Positions 44,376 to 52,343 of a stretch of DNA of 64,000 nt are shown one piece after another. This DNA comes from Sphingomonas limnosediminicola (GTDB taxonomy: Bacteria; Pseudomonadota; Alphaproteobacteria; Sphingomonadales; Sphingomonadaceae), in contig NZ_BAABBM010000001.1 in the NCBI RefSeq assembly GCF_039537965.1, positions 2,784,167-2,848,166 of the forward strand, written 5' to 3'. Position 1 is the stretch's first letter. The number at the start of each line of letters is the position of its first letter. Made by a program: the position numbers and the translations under genes. The notes under the pieces were generated by a model, which did not search any database, was not told where the DNA came from, and saw nothing but the letters and a program-made list of their open reading frames with translations.

Positions 44376-44975
44376 TCAACCCGTCGAGGGCCGTTTGGGT
44401 TCAAGGATGCGCTTTAACAAACGTCGCGCCGCCAGAACGAGCCACAGCGAAAGGATGACGAGGATAAGCGCGATCAGCACCGCGGCGATCGGATTGGCAA
44501 TGGCGAGCCCGAGTAGTCCCGCGGTTGCGATGTCTTCGCCGGTCGAGACGATGACATTTGAGAAGGGCTCTGGACTGGCGTTCACGAGCGCCCGCGCGCC
44601 TGCCTTGCCGGCATGGGCGACCAGGGCCGCGCCGCCGCCGAGCAGGAAGCTCCCGACCTGCCAGGCCGGATCGCCGCCGTCGATGATCGCCATCGAGAGA
44701 AGCGCGCCGCCGATCGGCCGGACGACGGAATGAACCGCGTCCCACAGGCTATCGACCCAGGGAATCTTGTCGGCGAAGAATTCCGCAACCGCGCCGACGC
44801 CCGCAATCCCGAGGATCCAGTTGTTCGCGAGCACGTCGAGCGCGTGCAGTTGCTCGGGTAGCGGCACCCAGCCGAAACGCATCGCCAGCCCGACCGCGAA
44901 CGTGACGAGGTAAAGCCGCCAGCCGGCAAGCAGGCTAACCGTGGACGCCAGCGCGATCAGTTCGACAGGCGACAC
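44376..44975 (-). CDS. DUF4126 membrane protein
   Basis: 199 aa with several helices. The N-terminal ASTVSLLAGWRLYLVTFAVG and the glycine-rich FLLGGGAALVAHAGKAGARA are typical of DUF4126. The role is unknown. It is 8 bases downstream of slipin in one transcript. Confidence 0.8.
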   Translation of the reverse strand: MSPVELIALASTVSLLAGWRLYLVTFAVGLAMRFGWVPLPEQLHALDVLANNWILGIAGVGAVAEFFADKIPWVDSLWDAVHSVVRPIGGALLSMAIIDGGDPAWQVGSFLLGGGAALVAHAGKAGARALVNASPEPFSNVIVSTGEDIATAGLLGLAIANPIAAVLIALILVILSLWLVLAARRLLKRILEPKRPSTG

Positions 44976-44983
44976 GCCCAGGG

Positions 44984-45760
44984 TCAGTCGTCGGTTGCGT
45001 CGGGCATGCCGGCAATCTTGCGAGCCGCGTGGACGAGCTCGACCGGAAGCATGGCGATGATCGTGCTGTTGTGCTCGACGCCGATCTCGCTGAGCGTCTG
45101 GAGGCGCCTAAGCTCAAGGGCGCCGGGCGCCTTGCTGATGACCTCCGCTGCCTCGCTAAGTTTCGCCGCGGCTTCCTGCTCGCCTTGCGCCCGGATGATG
45201 CGCGCGCGCTTCTCGCGGATCGCTTCGGCCTCCTTGGCGATCGCCCGCTGCATTTGCTCGGGGATGTCGACGTCCTTGATTTCGACGGCATCGATCTCGA
45301 CGCCCCACTTCAGCGATGCTTCGCGCAGCAGCTGCTGGAGGCGATGGTTGATCGACACCCGGTCCTTCAGCATCTGGTCGAGCTCGCTCTGGCCGATGGC
45401 GTCGCGCAGCGCGGTCTCCGCCGCCTGGACCGTCGCTCCGCGCCAATCCTCGACCGAGGTTACGACCTGGGTCGGGGAGTCGGCCCGGAACCAGACGACG
45501 GCGTTGACCCGAACCGCAACGCCATCGCGCGTGATCGTCTCCTGCGTCTCCAGTTGGTAAGTGATGATCCGCTGATCGACGCGGATCACCCGATCGACGA
45601 ACGGAATCAGCCAGTACCAGCCCGGTCCTTTCATCGTCCCAAGCCGCCCAAGGCGGAACAGCACGCCGCGCTGATATTCCTGGTTGATGCCGAAGCTCTT
45701 GAGCGCACTGACCAGCAGCAGGACCAACGGTACGAGTAAGATCAACAATCCTGGTGTCAT
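44984..45760 (-). CDS. SPFH/Band 7 protein, slipin (stomatin-like)
   Basis: 258 aa with an N-terminal membrane helix (LLILLVPLVLLLVSAL), then the SPFH domain (GVLFRLGRLGTMKGPGWYWL, then VDQRIITYQLETQETITRDG) and a coiled coil (KEAEAIREKRARIIRAQGEQ). It organises membrane microdomains and often works with an NfeD protein, which is not seen here. Confidence 0.9.
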   Translation of the reverse strand: MTPGLLILLVPLVLLLVSALKSFGINQEYQRGVLFRLGRLGTMKGPGWYWLIPFVDRVIRVDQRIITYQLETQETITRDGVAVRVNAVVWFRADSPTQVVTSVEDWRGATVQAAETALRDAIGQSELDQMLKDRVSINHRLQQLLREASLKWGVEIDAVEIKDVDIPEQMQRAIAKEAEAIREKRARIIRAQGEQEAAAKLSEAAEVISKAPGALELRRLQTLSEIGVEHNSTIIAMLPVELVHAARKIAGMPDATDD

Positions 45761-45790
45761 ACGTTTCCCCGCGTGGCCGGTGCCGCTTGC

Positions 45791-46972
45791 TTACAGCACT
45801 TCGAACAATCCCGCTGCGCCCATGCCGCCGCCGACGCACATCGTGACGACAACATATTTCACGCCGCGCCGTTTGCCTTCGATGAGCGCGTGACCGGTCA
45901 TGCGGGCGCCGCTCATTCCATAAGGGTGACCTATCGAGATCGAGCCGCCGTCAACGTTGAGACGATCCTCAGGAATGCCGAGTTGCTCCGCGCTGTAGAG
46001 CACTTGCACGGCGAACGCCTCGTTTAGCTCCCATAGGCCGATATCGTCGACCTTAAGGTCGAAGCGCTTGAGGAGCTTGTTGACCGCATCGATCGGGCCG
46101 ATGCCCATCTCGTCCGGTTCTGTACCGGCGACCGCCATGCCGACGTAGCGGCCCATCGGCGAGATGCCGCGGCCCGCGGCTTCGCCGGCCTCCATCAGGA
46201 TCGATGCAGAACTTCCATCCGACAATTGGCTGGCGTTGCCGGCCGTGATTGACGTGTCGGGACCGAGCACGGGATTAAGGCCCGAGAGGCCCTCCAGCGT
46301 CGTGTCGGCGCGGTTGCCTTCGTCCTTTGCAACTGTGATTTCGTGCTGCGAGACCTCGCCAGACTCCTTGTCCTTAACTGACATGGTCGTCGTGACGGGC
46401 ACGATTTCGGCGTCGAAGCGGCCGGCGGCTTGCGCGGCTGCGGTGCGCTGCTGGCTCTTCAGCGCATATTCGTCCTGCCGCTCGCGGCTGATGCCGTATC
46501 GGCGAGCGACCGTCTCGGCGGTCTGGAGCATCGGCATGTAGACATGCTTGTGCATGGCGATCAGCGACGGATCGGGCGCGATCCGCATCTCGGGCGTCTG
46601 CACCAGGCTGATCGAATCCTGCCCGCCCGCGGCGACTACGTCCATGCGGTCGGTGATGATCTGCTTGGCGGCGGTGGCGATCGCCATCAGGCCCGAAGAG
46701 CACTGGCGGTCGATGGTCATGCCCGACACGCTGACGGGGCAGCCGGCACGCAGGGCGACCTGGCGCCCAATGTTTCCGAACTGCGTGCCTTGCGTCAGCA
46801 CCGCGCCCCACACCACGTCGTCGATCTCGCCCGCGTCGATGCCAGCGCGTTCGATCGCCGGCTTCAACGAAAAGGCGCCCAAGGTCGGGCCGGGCGTCGC
46901 GTTGAACGCGCCCTTGTATGCGCGGCCGATCGGCGTCCGGGCAGTCGAAACGATCACGGCATCGCGAGCCAT
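45791..46972 (-). CDS. Acetyl-CoA acyltransferase (thiolase)
   Basis: 393 aa. The acyl-accepting cysteine is C91 ([14 protein letters not shown]), the histidine lies in [19 protein letters not shown], and the second cysteine in [13 protein letters not shown]. It condenses or cleaves acyl-CoA (beta-oxidation or PHA precursor supply). A MaoC gene is 10 bases upstream, which suits a fatty acid to (R)-3-hydroxyacyl-CoA or PHA route. Confidence 0.93.
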   Translation of the reverse strand: MARDAVIVSTARTPIGRAYKGAFNATPGPTLGAFSLKPAIERAGIDAGEIDDVVWGAVLTQGTQFGNIGRQVALRAGCPVSVSGMTIDRQCSSGLMAIATAAKQIITDRMDVVAAGGQDSISLVQTPEMRIAPDPSLIAMHKHVYMPMLQTAETVARRYGISRERQDEYALKSQQRTAAAQAAGRFDAEIVPVTTTMSVKDKESGEVSQHEITVAKDEGNRADTTLEGLSGLNPVLGPDTSITAGNASQLSDGSSASILMEAGEAAGRGISPMGRYVGMAVAGTEPDEMGIGPIDAVNKLLKRFDLKVDDIGLWELNEAFAVQVLYSAEQLGIPEDRLNVDGGSISIGHPYGMSGARMTGHALIEGKRRGVKYVVVTMCVGGGMGAAGLFEVL

Positions 46973-46982
46973 TATTCTCTCC

Positions 46983-47438
46983 TCAGGTGAACATCAGTCC
47001 AAGCCACACGGCAGTCAGGGCAGGCTTCTCCTCGCCCTCGATTTCGACCGTAACCGTATGACGTAACAGCAATTGTCCGGGCGCTTTCTCGTCGACGGAG
47101 TCAAGGACGAAGCGGCCCCTTACTCGCCTCCCGGAGCGCACCGGCGCAAGGAAGCGCACGCGGTCCAGTCCATAGTTCACGGCCATCCTCAGACCGTCCG
47201 GAAGCAGCATCGCCTCCGCCCCCATGCGCGACAGCAGCGAGAGCGTCAGGAATCCGTGCGCGATCGGTCCGCCGAAAGGCGTCTGCGCGGCAGTCGCAGG
47301 ATCGACGTGAATGAATTGCCGGTCCTCGGTCGCGTCGGCGAAGGCGTCGATGCGTTCCTGCGTGACTTCGAGCCAACCCGAAACACCAATTTCCTCGCCA
47401 ATGCGGGATCGGATGTCGTCGAGGCTGGCGATTGGCAT
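46983..47438 (-). CDS. MaoC-family dehydratase
   Basis: 151 aa hot-dog fold. The hydratase-2 motif is recognisable in [20 protein letters not shown], then [18 protein letters not shown]. It hydrates enoyl-CoA to (R)-3-hydroxyacyl-CoA, as in PhaJ, which supplies PHA monomers. It is the first gene of the operon with the thiolase. Confidence 0.88.
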   Translation of the reverse strand: MPIASLDDIRSRIGEEIGVSGWLEVTQERIDAFADATEDRQFIHVDPATAAQTPFGGPIAHGFLTLSLLSRMGAEAMLLPDGLRMAVNYGLDRVRFLAPVRSGRRVRGRFVLDSVDEKAPGQLLLRHTVTVEIEGEEKPALTAVWLGLMFT

Positions 47439-47481
47439 CGACGCTTATTTGCAGAGGTGTGAATAAGAGCGCAACTGCCGA

Positions 47482-48531
47482 TCAGAGCGGAAGTGGCGCG
47501 GTTGGCTGGTCGGAAGCGCGGAGAAGTTGGAGTTTCTTGGCGGCGAGGCTTTCGACGAGTGCACGAAGGATCGCCGCGCGGTTGGCGGGCATGACGTCAT
47601 TGTCGCGGGTTGCGTCGTCGTAGACCAAATCGAACGAAAGGCCGCCGCCGCCGCCCGCACCAGACAAGGTGCAGCGAATGAGCTTGCAGCCTTTCCGTTC
47701 CTCGACGGCTTTAGCGGCAAGCTCCGCAACCATATCGATCGAGGCCGCCGATGCTTCGCCGCCGATGGCGAGATAGATTGTCACCCGCCGCGCCTTGGCA
47801 GCAGCCATGTTGTGGATCTCGCGCTCGAGAAGCTTGGTGTTGGCCATGATCAACAACTCGCCGGTGATGGAGCGGAGGCGGGTGGTCTTCAGGCCAATGC
47901 GCTCGACAGTGCCGGTGCTCTGGTCGTAGCGGATCGTGTCGCCCTTCTTGAAAGGTTTGTCGAACAGGATCGAAAGGGCCGCGAAGAGGTCGGAGAAGAT
48001 GCCCTGGGCGGCGAGGCCGATGGCGATACCGCCGATGCCGAGGCCAGCGACAAGCGCGGTGACGTTCACGCCCAGATTGTCGAGGATCAGGATGCCGGCG
48101 ATGGCAAACAGCGTGACGCTGATCAGCACACGGATGATCGCCATCGCATTGGCGAGGCCGCTGTTGTTTCCTTCCCCCGCGATCCTGCGGCCGATGAGGG
48201 CAAGGATCAGCTCTCGGACCCAGATTGCGCCCTGCACCGCGAAGGCGATGATGAACAGTATGTCGATGAGCCGCGCGATCTTGTGCGGAAATTCGGCGTA
48301 GGTCGAAACGACGTCTGCCGCGGCCACGACCATGAAGACGGTCGTGGTGCGTGCAAGGACGCGGCCGACGACCGTTCGCCAGCCTATGGTCTCGGTCTCC
48401 CGGGCGACGATCCGCTGACCGATCGTGCGCAGGATCAGCATCACCGCGACGATGATCGCGCCGACCAGAAGCCCGATCAGCAAGCCTTGGTGATTGTTGT
48501 TGAACCAGGTCGCGAGGTCTTGGCTGGCCAT
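47482..48531 (-). CDS. Mechanosensitive ion channel, MscS family
   Basis: 349 aa from the ATG giving MASQDLATWFNNNHQGLLIG. Several N-terminal helices, then the pore-lining helix and beta domain (NVTALVAGLGIGGIAIGLAA, ILFDKPFKKGDTIR, TTRLRSITGELLIMANTKLL). It releases solutes on osmotic downshift. The frame to 48714 is an artefact running under the topoisomerase gene. Confidence 0.92.
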   Translation of the reverse strand: MASQDLATWFNNNHQGLLIGLLVGAIIVAVMLILRTIGQRIVARETETIGWRTVVGRVLARTTTVFMVVAAADVVSTYAEFPHKIARLIDILFIIAFAVQGAIWVRELILALIGRRIAGEGNNSGLANAMAIIRVLISVTLFAIAGILILDNLGVNVTALVAGLGIGGIAIGLAAQGIFSDLFAALSILFDKPFKKGDTIRYDQSTGTVERIGLKTTRLRSITGELLIMANTKLLEREIHNMAAAKARRVTIYLAIGGEASAASIDMVAELAAKAVEERKGCKLIRCTLSGAGGGGGLSFDLVYDDATRDNDVMPANRAAILRALVESLAAKKLQLLRASDQPTAPLPL

Positions 48532-48583
48532 GACAGCGGTCTTGGCAACGACTTCCGTGGCAATCAAGCGGCGGTCTTCTCCT

Positions 48584-49627
48584 TCACCGCCGTTTCCTGC
48601 GACGCGGCTTCTTGCCGTTGAGGGCGAGAAATTCGAGCAACGCGACTTCAGTGCTCGACATGCGCGTCTTGGCACGCGGCCGCTCCATGCCGTTGAGCGG
48701 ATCGCGCGCGTCATCCTTTACGGCCTCGAGCAATTGCGGGTGCACATAGGACTTGCGGCTGATCGCCGGCGTGTTGCCGAGCGCTTCCGCAACCGGTTCG
48801 ATCACCGTCTTGACGCTGATCCGCGCGTCCTCGGCCTTCTTCAGCAATTGCTCTAGGGCGATGACGCTCGCGCCCCAGGTCCGGAAATGCTTGGCGGTGA
48901 AGTCGCCGCCGGTCGCCTGCTTGATATATTCATTCACGTCGCCGGATGTGATCGGCTTCGGCTCGCCGTCGCCGTTGACGTACTGGAACAGCATTTGGCC
49001 GGGCAGTTCCTGGCAGCGCTTGCAGATGCGCTTGAGGTTGCTGTCGCTGATCCGGACCTCGTGGACGATGCCGTGCTTGCCGGTGAAGCGCATCGTCATC
49101 TTGCTGCCTATGCTGCGGAGGTGGCGGCCGCGCAGCGTGGTGGCGCCGAAGCTCTTGTTGTCCCGCGCATATTGCTCGTTGCCGATGCGAAGATGCTCGG
49201 TATCGAGGAGCCGGATCACGGCGGCGAGCACGGTTTCTCGCCCGAGCTGCCGATGCTTCAGATCCCTCTCGACGTGGCGGCGAAGTTTGGGCAGCGCCTT
49301 GCCGAACTCCAGCAGGCCGTCGTATTTCGCGCTTTCACGCTTGGCACGAAAGTCCTCGTGGTAACGATACTGCTTGCGGCCCCTCGCATCGACCCCGGTC
49401 GCCTGAAGGTGGCCGTTGGGATCGGTGCAGAACCAGGCATTCTCATAGGCCGGGGGCAGGCCGACCGCGTTGAGGCGGTCGATTTCGTCGCGGTCCGTGA
49501 TGCGCTTCCCGTCGGGATCGAAATAGGCCCAGTAACGGCCCTTCCGCTTGCGGGAGATGCCTGGCTCGGCATCGCTGCTATGCCTCAGCACGCCGATTGT
49601 CGCTTCACTCGGTCCATCGGCAGGCAT
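48584..49627 (-). CDS. DNA topoisomerase IB
   Basis: 347 aa of the bacterial poxvirus-like type IB family. It relaxes supercoils through a 3'-phosphotyrosine; the nucleophile tyrosine is in SRKSYVHPQ. Other marks are GRYWAYFDPDGKRI, YRYHEDFRAKRESAKYDGLL, IRLLDTEHLRIGNEQYARDN and FTAKHFRTWGASV. It diverges from the PfpI gene. Confidence 0.93.
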   Translation of the reverse strand: MPADGPSEATIGVLRHSSDAEPGISRKRKGRYWAYFDPDGKRITDRDEIDRLNAVGLPPAYENAWFCTDPNGHLQATGVDARGRKQYRYHEDFRAKRESAKYDGLLEFGKALPKLRRHVERDLKHRQLGRETVLAAVIRLLDTEHLRIGNEQYARDNKSFGATTLRGRHLRSIGSKMTMRFTGKHGIVHEVRISDSNLKRICKRCQELPGQMLFQYVNGDGEPKPITSGDVNEYIKQATGGDFTAKHFRTWGASVIALEQLLKKAEDARISVKTVIEPVAEALGNTPAISRKSYVHPQLLEAVKDDARDPLNGMERPRAKTRMSSTEVALLEFLALNGKKPRRRKRR

Positions 49628-49680
49628 AAGCGAGCGGGAAGGGCGGGGGTTCCTAACGGAAGTAAGGAGGAGACTCGCCG

Positions 49681-50262
49681 ATGCCTCAGATCAATGAAGC
49701 GAGAGTGCTGATCGTCGCGACCGACGGCTTCGAGGAGTGGGAGCTGTTCGGTCCGCGCCAGATCCTGCAGCAGCGCGGCGCCGAGGTCGTGCTCGCGTCA
49801 CCAAAGCGCGATCCGATTCAGGCGACGGTCCACGACGATCCGGGCAAGACGATCCGGCCGGACCTGACTGTCGACGAGGCGCTGGCCGATGATTTCGACG
49901 CGTTGATCCTGCCGGGCGGTGTTCGCAATCCCGACCATCTGCGGACCAACGTGAAGGTGATCCAGCTGATCAAGGATTTTGCCGACGCGGGAAAGCCGGT
50001 CGGCGCCATTTGTCACGGGCCGTGGCTGCTGGTCGAGGCGGACCTTCTGCGCGGGCGCACCGCGACGGCATGGCCGTCGATCCGAACGGATTTGCGGAAT
50101 GCCGGTGCCAATGTGGTTGATGAAGCGGCCGTAACGGACGGCAATATCGTCACCAGCCGCAATCCTGAGGACGTCGACGCCTTCACCGGCGCGATCGTCG
50201 ACCTGATCGAGGAGGCGCCGGAGGTCACGGAAATTCAGCATCCTCGCGAGATCCCAGCCTAA
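49681..50262 (+). CDS. DJ-1/PfpI-family protein
   Basis: 193 aa. The nucleophilic elbow cysteine is in PVGAICHGPWLLVEADLLRG and the partner glutamate in TDGFEEWELFGP. Relatives include YhbO/PfpI stress proteins with deglycase or protease claims. AAGGAGG lies upstream of the ATG. Confidence 0.9.
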   Translation: MPQINEARVLIVATDGFEEWELFGPRQILQQRGAEVVLASPKRDPIQATVHDDPGKTIRPDLTVDEALADDFDALILPGGVRNPDHLRTNVKVIQLIKDFADAGKPVGAICHGPWLLVEADLLRGRTATAWPSIRTDLRNAGANVVDEAAVTDGNIVTSRNPEDVDAFTGAIVDLIEEAPEVTEIQHPREIPA

Positions 50263-50297
50263 CTGACTGGCAAGGATTAGCTGCTAGTCCGACTTTC

Positions 50298-50897
50298 ATG
50301 CGCGGACGCAGGGAAGAGCGAATTGAAGCCGCAATCGATCAGACTGCGGCTGCGGTCTTCGCCGTGGCGGTGGCGTTCGTCGTCATTGTCGCGATGCGCG
50401 AGGCGCTGCCTTTGCCGCGTCTCGGGGCGGGTGCGTTGCTTTTCGGGGCGCTCGCTTATGAAGCCTGCGCAGGCGCGTTGCGGCGAGTGCCGGCCGGCGG
50501 GGAGGCGTTCAGTTCGTCATCTTTCGACCTGCCCGATCTTGAGTTCGAAGAAGAGCTGCTGCTGACCGAGCAGGCCAAGTTGCTTTTTACCGAGGAGGAG
50601 TTGCTGCTGACCGAGCAGGTCGAGTTGCTTCTCACCGAGGAAGACCGGTTTCGCCCCATGGCTGCCTCCGAAGCCGACGAACTCGTCCTCGACGATATCT
50701 TGGCCGAGCTTGGCCCGGAATCGCGTGTCGTCCGGTTGTTCGACCGGGCAGCGATGCCGACGCCTGGGCAGCTCAACGATCGTATCGAGCGGCACTTGCG
50801 CGGCGCGCCGTCCCAGCAAGCTCAGCGGCCGCAAACCGCGGACGCGTCGGAAGCGCTTCACGAAGCGCTTGCCGAACTGCGCCGCTCGTTGGGTTGA
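50298..50897 (+). CDS. Membrane-anchored protein with acidic tandem repeats
   Basis: 199 aa. Two hydrophobic helices near the N-terminus (AVFAVAVAFVVIVAMREAL and GAGALLFGALAYEACAGAL) precede an acidic repeat region, where LLLTEQ-K/V-x-LL-TEE occurs twice, and a cytoplasmic C-terminal helix. No family is recognised. The repeat is also a 45-bp DNA tandem. Confidence 0.6.
   Translation: MRGRREERIEAAIDQTAAAVFAVAVAFVVIVAMREALPLPRLGAGALLFGALAYEACAGALRRVPAGGEAFSSSSFDLPDLEFEEELLLTEQAKLLFTEEELLLTEQVELLLTEEDRFRPMAASEADELVLDDILAELGPESRVVRLFDRAAMPTPGQLNDRIERHLRGAPSQQAQRPQTADASEALHEALAELRRSLG
50553..50642 (+). repeat. 45-bp in-frame tandem repeat (2 copies)
   Basis: Unit 1 begins GAGCTGCTGCTGACCGAGCA at 50553 and unit 2 begins GAGTTGCTGCTGACCGAGCA at 50598. 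Both lie inside the acidic-repeat gene. Confidence 0.75.
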
Positions 50898-51225
50898 CTA
50901 TTCGCCAATCGTCAGTGCCTCGATCGTGATGGTCGTGGAGCCATCGGGCTCGCGAACCGGCTTTCCGAAGACTGTGACGTCAGCGACGATCTGACCCGGA
51001 ATGCTAAACTCCGCATCCTCCAGCCCACCGCACATGCGCCTGACCACCTCCCCTGAATCGGGTCCACAAACACGGAGCGCGAAGTGTCGCTCGCCCATGA
51101 AAGTGAGTGATTGCCAATCGACTGATGAAACCTCTGTAAGCAAAATCCTATCGCGCGTTGCCGCTTCGAGCGATCAGCGCGCGGAGGAGATTGGCGGCCG
51201 CCGACGACATAGCGACCCGGTTCAT
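50898..51225 (-). pseudogene. Conserved hypothetical gene split by a one-base frameshift
   Basis: The ATG at 51225 opens MNRVAMSSAAANLLRALIAR, then SG and a stop (TAG) a few codons later. One base out of phase, the sequence continues RDRILLTEVSSVDWQSLTFM to the stop at 50898. Joined, they make a protein of about 108 aa with a layout I recall from sphingomonads. Alternatively the second part uses a TTG at 51143 as its own start (81 aa). The ATG overlaps the stop of the small gene upstream (TAATG). Confidence 0.55.
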
Positions 51226-51395
51226 TACACGGCCTCCAAATAAGCGCGCACCCGCGCGACGGTATTCGGTCGCGGGGAGCGGCCGTTGCGAAGATCGAAA
51301 ATAAAAGCGTGGAAATCCGACGACATCGCGTCCGAAACGGGTCGGTGCAACGTCACTTCCGCGATCTCTACCTCTTTGAGCAAGTACACTGGCAT
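51225..51395 (-). CDS. Small hypothetical protein (54-56 aa)
   Basis: Reads MPVYLLKEVEIAEVTLHRPV and ends ARVRAYLEAV. The start is ATG 51395 or the GTG two codons later (51389), which has AAGGA at good spacing. Natural composition. Its stop overlaps the next ATG (TAATG), so it leads a coupled operon. It is divergent from the S24 repressor. Confidence 0.55.
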   Translation of the reverse strand: MPVYLLKEVEIAEVTLHRPVSDAMSSDFHAFIFDLRNGRSPRPNTVARVRAYLEAV

Positions 51396-51453
51396 TCCTT
51401 ATTGTCGTCTGCGACTCGGCTGCCCAGGTATTCCCGACGCATTTCCTACTTGC

Positions 51454-51469
51454 ATAGGCAATTACCTAT
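51454..51469. promoter_or_regulatory. Possible S24-repressor operator
   Basis: ATAGGCAATTACCTAT, a palindrome with 14 of 16 matching bases, 18 bp before the repressor start and in the divergent region with the small gene. Autoregulation is inferred. Confidence 0.45.
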
Positions 51470-51486
51470 CGTTAAAGAGGTGTTTA

Positions 51487-52134
51487 ATGGTTTCGGATCC
51501 GCGCGCTGTCCTTGAGCGTCTCTGTGCCGAGCGCGGCGAGGACTTCGCCGGGCTCTCGCGGATGCTCGGCCGCAACGCAGCATATATTCAGCAATTCGTG
51601 AGACGCGGCGTGCCCAAAAGATTGAAGGAGGAGGAGCGGCGAAAGCTCGCCCGTTACTTCTCGATTTCGGAAAGCGCTCTCGGCGGTCCGCCCGAGGAAC
51701 CGCGCGCGCCTGGCGAACTGGTCAGTATTAACCGCCACCCGGTTTCCGTCTCTGCCGGCCCGGGCGCGATTGCGAACGAAGGGCTGGGCAAACCTTATTT
51801 CGGCTTCGACGAGCGTTGGTTGAAAGCGCTGACGTCGACGCCGTCATCCAACCTTTCCATCGTCCGCGTCGAGGGCGATTCCATGTCGCCTACGCTAAAC
51901 GACGGTGACGACATCCTCGTCGACCTCGGCGATTGTGGAGACCGCCTCCGCGACGGCATTTACGTCCTGAGGATCGACGATGCGCTCGTCGTCAAGCGCC
52001 TGGCGCTGAACCCGATGGGACGGCGGGTGACCGTGCAGTCCGACAATCCGGCTTATCCCGACTGGCCCGATTGCGGTTTCGACGAGATCAACTGCATCGG
52101 CCGCGTGATTTGGTCCGGACGTAAGGTCGTCTAG
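51487..52134 (+). CDS. S24-family repressor (LexA/CI-like)
   Basis: 215 aa. An N-terminal HTH (LSRMLGRNAAYIQQFVRRGV) is followed by an S24 peptidase-like domain with S132 in VEGDSMSPTLNDGDDILVD and K170 in DALVVKRLAL. An Ala-Gly at 90-91 could be the self-cleavage site. This suggests a DNA-damage or stress-sensing repressor. The start is chosen at the ATG giving MVSDPRAVLERL; the frame to 51286 has no support. No phage genes adjoin. Confidence 0.88.
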   Translation: MVSDPRAVLERLCAERGEDFAGLSRMLGRNAAYIQQFVRRGVPKRLKEEERRKLARYFSISESALGGPPEEPRAPGELVSINRHPVSVSAGPGAIANEGLGKPYFGFDERWLKALTSTPSSNLSIVRVEGDSMSPTLNDGDDILVDLGDCGDRLRDGIYVLRIDDALVVKRLALNPMGRRVTVQSDNPAYPDWPDCGFDEINCIGRVIWSGRKVV

Positions 52135-52304
52135 GACCCGCGGCGCAGGTCGATAAGCCACGTCGCGGCGGCAAGCGTGGCGCCAATCGCGAGACCGATC
52201 AGCACACCCTTCATCGGATCTTTGATCGCCAAGCCTGCGACGAAGCCTGCGAGAAGGAAGACGGTCAGGAAGCAGCCGCCGGCTTTGGTCGTACGCTGTA
52301 TCAC
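52131..52304 (-). CDS. Small membrane protein (57 aa)
   Basis: From a GTG: VIQRTTKAGGCFLTVFLLAG, then FVAGLAIKDPMKGVLIGLAI and GATLAAATWLIDLRRGS. Two hydrophobic helices and a positive end. Convergent with the repressor; the stops overlap by a few bases. Unknown role. Confidence 0.55.
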   Translation of the reverse strand: MIQRTTKAGGCFLTVFLLAGFVAGLAIKDPMKGVLIGLAIGATLAAATWLIDLRRGS

Positions 52305-52343
52305 GCACGAGCCTTTGGCAGACGTATCCGCGTCAGGCCAGCG

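Noticed and set aside
47527..48621. 364-aa plus-strand ORF
   Set aside because: Antisense shadow of the MscS gene, with an unnatural charged composition.
51487..52134. Prophage repressor
   Set aside because: No phage structural, lysis or integrase gene adjoins it.
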